64,000 nt of DNA from Stropharia rugosoannulata (taxonomy: Eukaryota > Basidiomycota > Agaricomycetes > Agaricales > Strophariaceae), in NCBI GenBank assembly GCA_028532985.1, contig JANCIK010000005.1, forward strand, positions 1-64,000. Reading direction: 5' to 3'. Every line of letters starts with the position of its first letter. Positions within the stretch are counted from its first letter, which is position 1. Made by a program: the position numbers and the translations under genes. The notes beneath the pieces are model-generated. The model saw only the letters and a list, made by a program, of their open reading frames with translations. It was not told the DNA's origin and searched no databases. Shown here piece after piece: positions 57,508 through 64,000 of this stretch.

Positions 57508-59185
57508 ACTAATGGCAGGATCGTTCTATTTCAGCCTGCTAAGTTCCACAAATACACCAGATTGTTCCCTGAGGTGATACCACCACCCAAGACTTCCCAT
57601 CCACATCTCGGAACAATGTCAGTATCTATTCGGTTCACCGTCAAGTATCAGAGAATAGCCAGGTCGCTTGGATATTTTTGGGATTTATCGTGTACGCACA
57701 TGCCCTATGCTCTAAATATAGTGGCATGGAGGCTGTTCAATTACTACAAGGAAATTATCACGCATCAGACATCTCACGACATTTGTATTGGACTAGACAT
57801 TCACCCGTGCTGCGCACGGGCTAAATTAAGTGCATGCAGTAGTCACTCAACTATGATCATAGGCGTTCTTTGTCTCTTTATACTGAATTTCATCATAATG
57901 GATGTGGCAACATTAATGATTAAACACATTTTCCCGTTGTTGTTCCCCGTGACCACACCCTGCCTTGTTGTACTACCGACTCACCCGCGGGGAGCATGCT
58001 GGGAATCTGACAACCCACAGTGGCAGCTGCACAGGCATATTGTGGTATAGTCCACAATTACAATCAGTTACAGTTAGTCAGGAAGAAATTATGCCCAAAG
58101 GATGAGGCTAGATGGTAGTAATTTCCTCCCGTATCGCCCCAACTTCCGTGACCTGAGTTAACGATATACGTGCGCCAGCTTGCTAAGCTCTTGTGGGTAT
58201 ATCACATTGGCCGCAATACAGTAGTCCGAGGGCAAATAGACTTCTGGAAGGAAGCGCGCAGGAGAATGACTTTCCCCATTTGGAATGATCGTCGTAGTTG
58301 TGCCACATAAATAGACTATGGCAGGTACGTACAGCGAGTTAACGAGCTCCTCACCTGCGCGCTGACGTTCAGAAGCAACCCGTAGTCGCGTAGATGAAAA
58401 TGGACGACGCAAAATAACAAGATGACAAAACCGGGAAAACTTGATGAAGGCGGCTCACGAGAAGTGCTGGAGAGGAAATGGATCGCATTAGCAGAGAGAT
58501 CTCAATTTTCTGAATACAAATTGTCATTTTTATTCCCGAGGAACACAAAATTGGACGCATCTGCGCTAGCATTGGAAGATCAGAATTGTTAGAAGAGGTG
58601 GATTGGGCTAGGTGACGAAGTGATTCGGTTTGTACTGTAGTAGATTGTTTATGCAATGGGGGCAATAGATTTCTTTCGGATCTCGGATTGGGGTAAGTAG
58701 AGCTCAAAAAGAGTTATTGAAGGCAAGTATACGCACATGGTGACTGACTGTAGATATACAATCTGGATGGTAGCATCGATGATATTGATAAGGTATGTTC
58801 TGCTTCGTTGCAGAGACAGCGACGTCAATACCAATGTAAGAAAAATAATCATGGACCGAGTGCGCATCTGGCGTATAGTGCAACACGAACCGCCCGTGCA
58901 GCCTGCACTAGAGTGTATTTCGGATAGGCTTAAATGTTTTGAATGTTATGTCATTCTGGGCCATACACTGCATAAAACAGTGGGGTATCCCTCGGACTGG
59001 ACCGGAGGTAGTCGTACATGTCTTTCATTTGGATAGGTATAGCTGGGATATTGCTTTGATTGGTCCAGATTCCTGGCCTCAGCATCAGCTTGCTGGTCCC
59101 GTGCAACCCAGGATCACTTCCGCTTCTTATTTATGACATAAAGTATATTTAGATGGTACGGGGATCAGTTATACATATTATGTAG
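57508..59185. other. No secure gene
   Basis: A + strand frame at 57562-58050 (162 codons) and minus-strand frames at 58158-58890 show scattered hydrophobic stretches, for example IIFLTLVLTSLSLQ at 58845. I cannot join them with splice sites. A decayed membrane-protein gene on the minus strand at 58160-58890 is possible. Confidence 0.35.
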
Positions 59186-59189
59186 TATG

Positions 59190-60900
59190 TACTTGCAAAA
59201 TACACGACTCGGGCCATGATCAATGCGCGACCACGGCCGTGGGACTTTCGGCGGACACGGATCAGGCGGTGCGACACGGATGACTGTTCCACGTTGAACG
59301 TTCCCTCTTGACCTCTTCCTCCGACCCACTCTTCCGTTGCAGACAAGACTGCCATTGGGTATGGCTCGACCGCGCTCCACATGTCTGTATAATCTCCAGA
59401 ATGACTAACTATACTGTCCGCGTATGGTCGTCAGTCGTACATTCGGACTCTCCCCGTTCTTCCGCGTGCCCCATTTTCGGACAACGCAATCAAAGAAGTG
59501 CTGCATCCTGTTTGATAGGAAATGTTTCCCGTCCCGTCCTGTGTGCATCGGGTGAACGTCCCCTGCCTTTGCGTCGCTACCTGGCCGAATACTGCCGTCC
59601 ACCTCCTCGTGTCAATGGCTGCTGCAGTGGCCGCTGCGTAGGCGCAACCTCTGTCGTGCATCGTTCACTGGCTCCATGTATGATTTGTAGCCACTGGCTG
59701 CCGCATACGCATACATTCACGGGCCACGTAGTCACGAATCATCGCCACCGGCCACTTCTCAGACCACGCACAGAGAACCACGGGCGCCTGCTGGGTGAAT
59801 ATCTGCTCGGGTCACTTGTCCCGTGTGGCGTGGATTTCCAACTTCTTTCCCGTGTTCTAGTGTTACGGCCACCTGTTTTCACGAACTCTTTGGTGCCCCG
59901 CTTCACGTCCCACCGCTCTGGGAACGTTGACCTGCTAGACTCGGGATGACTTCCTTGCATAGAAAAGGTCTGGGTCTGGTATTACTTGCATCTGTCACTC
60001 ACACATGCTCATGGAAGGTCTATTTGTTACGAGATTTAGAGGGGGCCACCAAGGCACACCCGGAGAACGGGTGCCGCTGGGGAGACTGCGGCCGCCCTTC
60101 GACATGCATAAACCCCCTGTCCGCGCAAGTACGTCTGCCGGTCCGTCTGCCCGCCATGTTTGTAGGACATGTCGTGTCTGTCCCCTGATGTGTCCGCTCC
60201 CCTTCTGGCCCGTCTCATCCTGGCCCGCCCTCAGCACACTCGAACCGTCGTCATGCGTTCCTCGACAGTGCGCATACGCCCATTCCTGGTGCTCCCGCGG
60301 TCCTGTTACTACATCCGCCGTCTCCGCTGAACAGAGCTCGCCCCGCTGTCCCGTCTGCGTTTCTTTCCCTGCCACTGATCGTCTCTCGTGCATCCGCTGC
60401 TCTGACCTTCCCCGAACAGACACTGCGTCAACCTGCACGTCCCGGAAGGTACGCTCTTGCCCTTCGGTATCTACACGCATGCATGCTCCTTGCCAATTCT
60501 GCCCCGTGTGCTCCCCCTTTCGTGGCTTCCCTCGTATATGCTATGCGTCCCACCCCTGCCCCTGCGGTTCCGCATCCAGCAGTACTCGGGCGCTGTGGTT
60601 CCGGGGCCTTGCGAGTAGGGGATTCGGATTTGGGCCGTACACCCCCATCGGACGGTGCGTCCCTGCTCGCCAACTGACGTGCGTCCGTGCTTAACACGGC
60701 GCTATAGCGTTCGTGTCCCCGCGCCCCGTATCATGATGCACCGCCCCCGACTGGCCCTTCCTCCCTTCACGGGCGGGTTGCGCGTCCTTTCCAGAGTGCT
60801 CTATTCTACTCTGGTCATGAATATGCATGTCATGACCATCGTCGCCCACCTCGCACTGTTCAACTCGGATGTGAGTCTTATCTGAATTCTGAATTCTCTG
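59190..60900 (+). repeat. GC-rich repeat family copy
   Basis: Head at 59230 (ccgtgggacttt...cacggatcagg, gtgcgacacggatgac). The 3' part, 60060-60830, runs alongside 46150-46890: cttcgacatgcataaaccccct, ccgcatccagcagtactcggg, gattcggatttgggcc against gatttggatttgggcc, and the tail agagtgctctattctac. Middle parts differ between the copies, so the family is mosaic. Confidence 0.65.
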
Positions 60901-62220
60901 GATTATGAAAGGTATGTATACCATGAATGCGCTCCACATTATACTTGTGTACATACAGTACCACACATGGTCATGCACTGGTCATGGCTTTTCGCCCCTA
61001 CCATTTCCGACTCATCAGTGACTGGGGCATGTTCATTTGGAAGTGTCGGGGCGTAAGTGCGCTAATTGTAATTTAACTATGCTTGTGCATTGACATTATA
61101 GAACCAGTTATTATTATTATAATGAGATAAATCAATCCGCGGACGGGCGTCTGTGCGCTGAGTACTAAAGCGTAGTAGCGCCTTCATTGATATGCATACT
61201 AAAGCGGGGTGCCTTAGATGACAGTCTATCGGCACCGGTGTGTGTCGCATTCGAATCGATATACCGGTATTTCTAAAGCGGGTAATAGGATGGCCTTATA
61301 GTGCCCAACTCGAAGAGGCCCGTGGGCGGCGATGCTCATCAATATCGATGCAGACAGAAAATGCCCAAAGTCGACTAACCATTTATAATTTGTTTACTTT
61401 CACGATTTTGGGCATCTGCATCATCGAGGATGGTTTCTGCCCCTGTTGGCGTAGAGATAAACCCAAGGTGGGCGGCAAGCGCCGAGCCTCGTGCAGCTCG
61501 TACATGATGTTGTTCTTAGCGTGTAAGCCTGTCGATGCGTCAACGAGAATGTGGAGACGCCTCGCCGCTATGAGCTGCTGTACTATGGAAAAGAGGCATA
61601 AAGTGGTCTACGGGGCCTTTTTTTTCAGGTTCTGACGACAATCTGCTATGCACGGACGAAGTCGATTCATTTAAACCCCTGCAATGGAGGCACCGTATAA
61701 ACACAGGATAAATCGTGTTTTTACTTGTTTTTCTAATTTTATCATACACACACTCATTAACAGCGTCTACATCCCTTGACGATACTTCTCTTACGACGCA
61801 TTCTGTACAACCACATACTTACTTTCATTACAGACTGCCCTCGTTACTTCATCTTCATTAACCTGATTCTTGTACTTTGTTTTTCATTCAAAAATTTGAT
61901 AGAAACCCGGCGCTGCATACGGTGATGCTGGTCTCGAGATGAATGTCAATTATGTACTGCCAGTTGAATTTCTGCAATCTAATATAAGTCTGTGGCTGCA
62001 TTCAACCGGGCAGTCGTCACGGGCTCAGCGTAAGTAATAAAAATTCTCACATAAGTTAATTGGAGATGGTGGATCGGCGAGAGAGTCCGAGTATAGTAAT
62101 ATTGAACACATCAGTTCTCGAAATGCTTTGTCCATGGACGGTCGGGGGCGGAGGGAATGTCCTCGCTCATATCCAGCATGTACTCTAGAGGATAAAGCAA
62201 AGAAGTGGGTACAACAAGTT
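60901..62220. other. Spacer; possible coding relic on the minus strand
   Basis: On the minus strand at about 61590-61420 a frame reads ARRLHILVDASTGLHAKN, NIMYELHEARRLPPTLG and ends shortly after. It looks protein-like but has no start or partners, and I do not recognise it. Elsewhere the interval is AT-rich and empty. Confidence 0.4.
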
Positions 62221-63720
62221 GCGACACGCGAATGCGGCCGTGGGACTTGCGTTCGGCCCGTGGATCTGAGGCGTGTTACAGTTGGTGTGACACAGGTGAC
62301 GGAACCCTCTTGAGACTTGACGTCGTCCTTTTCAACGATGCGATTCCGACCTATCCCTTGCGTTGCAGACCAGGCTTCTGACAGGAATGAGTCTATCGCG
62401 CTCTGCGTTTCTATGGCGCAACGGCTTACACTATCCGCGTATGAACTTTATTGATTGAACTGAACTGAGGCCTCACCCTCGTTGTCCTCTTCCGTCGTAG
62501 GGCGCACGGGCTGTCCGTGCTCCCTGTATGGCCCGTGCACTCAACTCCCGCCCGCCAACGCGTCAAACCCACCGTCATGCGAAGACACAGGCTCAACGGC
62601 AGCAGCTGCTGCCTGGTGGACGTGTTGGCCCGACCCTCTGCAATGATCTCCGACACCTTCCGCTGACTCTTCCCGCGTCCGCCTATGCTGTACCCGCTTC
62701 GACGTGCCAACGCGCTGTCCAGCCCGTATGGTGCGTCCCCCGGTCCGTCCGCTTTGGCTACCTCTGTATTGTTTTTCCCCGCACAGGCTATGCGTCCTAT
62801 CCCATCCCCTCGCGCCCTATCCAGGCCGAAGAAGACACACTCCGTCCCGGCTCTCCCGCACTCGCATTGGACCAGGCTCCGCGCTCCCCGGTCCATTCGG
62901 TCCTTCTGCCCGCCAGTCATGTCGGCCTCTGAAGTGAGTCTGGCTCCCGCCGAACAGCGAGTGTACACCGTCTCGCCTCGTCTCCTACACCATTCTGGCA
63001 CCCTTCCACCCAGACATGGAACGTGCCGGGCGCCTGCGCACACATGACCTCCGTCACGGGGACTCTGTGCTCAAACGGTGCCCTCGACCGTCCTCCGGCA
63101 CTTGCACCGTGCGGTCCTACTGTCTCTTCCCGCGTAAGACGCATGGCACGCATCCGTCTAGGCGTGGTATGTAACAGCCCCCACACTACGATTCCCCGCT
63201 ACCATCTGCTGCCTACCCTAACTGTCTGGGCCCCGTTTTGGATCCTTCGCATCGTCTGTTGCCTTTTCAACCTGCATTCCAGTCTTACGACTCCTGCCCC
63301 TTCATTATCTACGTTGTAGATGCACCGCGTTTCCTCCCTGTTGTCCCGTACGCGTCTCTTGCCCTGCCACGATGTGTCCGCTGCTCCACCCACTCTTTCT
63401 GCCTGGCCCTGGATCTATGGATTTGTCTTCCACTGAACAGGCATTGCGTCTATCACCGTCCCGTGTCCCCTCCCATGCCATGGATCTACTTGTACACTCT
63501 GGCCGCGTGCGCCGTGCGGTCCGCGTCCTCCCTGGGAACCTGTGCCGTGTCATTCTGCGCTCTATACCGTCACGATGCGCATGGGAATAGACTGTTCCCC
63601 ACCCGCAGACCGGCGGCTCTGAATCTCACATGGCTCGTACCCGCCCTGCATGGCGGTTTCGGTTGCAGGCTCTGCGCTATCACCGTGCTGAATGCTAAGG
63701 TCCCACCAGGTCGAAAGTCC
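62220..63720 (+). repeat. GC-rich repeat family copy (variant subtype)
   Basis: Head at 62235 (gccgtgggacttgcg...gtggatctgagg, gttggtgtgacacaggtgac). It shares 62320-62670 with 54040-54430. The later part, to about 63720, is again C-rich with frames open in several registers, and ends at a sharp change to AT-rich DNA. Confidence 0.65.
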
Positions 63721-64000
63721 TCCTAATTTGGAAAAAGTGTAACGATACCAATGAATCTCTGTTTCATAAATTTGAGATAAGATAAGATTAGATAAGATAA
63801 TAAGTTCATTTGGTACAGGCTGGAAAGTACATAGGAAGCGGTTTGTGCGTCATAGCTCTCCCCGTATAATCCTCATCTTTGTTATCTTGCTGAGCTCCTG
63901 TAATCGTATCATTCTTGCCTTAGTTTCTCGCTTGGGTGTTCTGTAAAAAGTTTTTCGTTGAATTCGCGTTGAAGTAAGCGTATTTTTGCCTCCCTCTGCT
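63721..64000. other. AT-rich end of window
   Basis: Contains a short gataagataagattagataag microrepeat near 63777-63800. No gene is seen. Confidence 0.45.

Noticed and set aside
57562..58050. Plus-strand frame of 162 codons with a hydrophobic stretch
   Set aside because: The first ATG is far inside, codon content is erratic, and there is no homology I recognise; left as unassigned.
60005..60694. Plus-strand frame of 229 codons
   Set aside because: Cys/Ser/Arg/Pro-rich frame in the GC-rich repeat, not conserved in the parallel copy at 46150-46750.
1..64000. CRISPR arrays, bacterial operons, rRNA genes or retroviral/LTR elements
   Set aside because: None seen: no regularly spaced identical repeats, no rRNA-like blocks, no paired long terminal repeats, and no reverse transcriptase or integrase motifs in any long frame.

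Overview
The window is nuclear DNA of a basidiomycete fungus, most likely an Agaricomycete. Genes are broken by many short introns (about 50-80 nt, mostly GT-AG). Families include a C2-C2-EF-hand phosphatidylserine decarboxylase, a CBM1-tailed xylan esterase, an AA10-type oxidase remnant, an F-box protein, a DUF4436 protein, a seven-helix membrane protein, an RCR-like protein and a HET-domain protein. The absence of long ORFs outside genes, and the AT-rich spacers between GC-rich repeats, fit that reading. I cannot fix the genus; a Cantharellales-type (Rhizoctonia/Ceratobasidium) genome is only a guess.

Layout. 1-7.3 kb is gene debris and repeats: GC-rich low-complexity DNA, a decayed partial copy (about 855-1905) of the large Ser/Pro-rich gene that lies intact at 17-22 kb, the 3' exons of another Ser/Arg-rich gene, a GC-rich block full of ggacagcc/ggctgtcc words, and telomere-like CCCTA arrays. 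7.3-35 kb is the gene-bearing part. Its genes are PSD2-like (-), acetyl xylan esterase with CBM1 (-), a double zinc-knuckle protein (-), a small Ser-rich protein (+), the large disordered protein (-), an RCR-like membrane protein (+), a truncated AA10 gene (+), an unknown TATA-driven gene (+), a possible small gene (-), an HMG-box protein (+) and a DUF4436 membrane protein (+). 35-42.6 kb holds a decayed zinc-finger gene, a seven-helix membrane protein (-), a DUF4436 fragment, an F-box gene (-) and F-box debris. 42.6-64 kb is mostly accessory DNA: at least nine pieces of one GC-rich dispersed repeat family, two large segmental duplications (35.1-37.0 with 48.6-50.0 kb; 43.0-44.5 with 50.9-52.3 kb), a foldback element with about 300-bp terminal inverted repeats (52.8-54.0 kb), and one intact-looking HET-domain gene (55.3-57.5 kb).

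How the genes relate. There is no biosynthetic cluster. The plant-cell-wall esterase, the AA10 remnant and the RCR-like protein concern wall or carbohydrate biology. PSD2-like makes phosphatidylethanolamine in endomembranes. The F-box, HET, HMG and zinc-finger genes are typical of expanded, fast-evolving fungal families, and most of them sit next to the duplicated, repeat-rich part. Exon structures below were worked out by hand from splice sites and reading phase. For the PSD2-like, RCR-like, DUF4436, seven-helix, F-box, HMG and HET genes the phases close exactly through to the stop codon.
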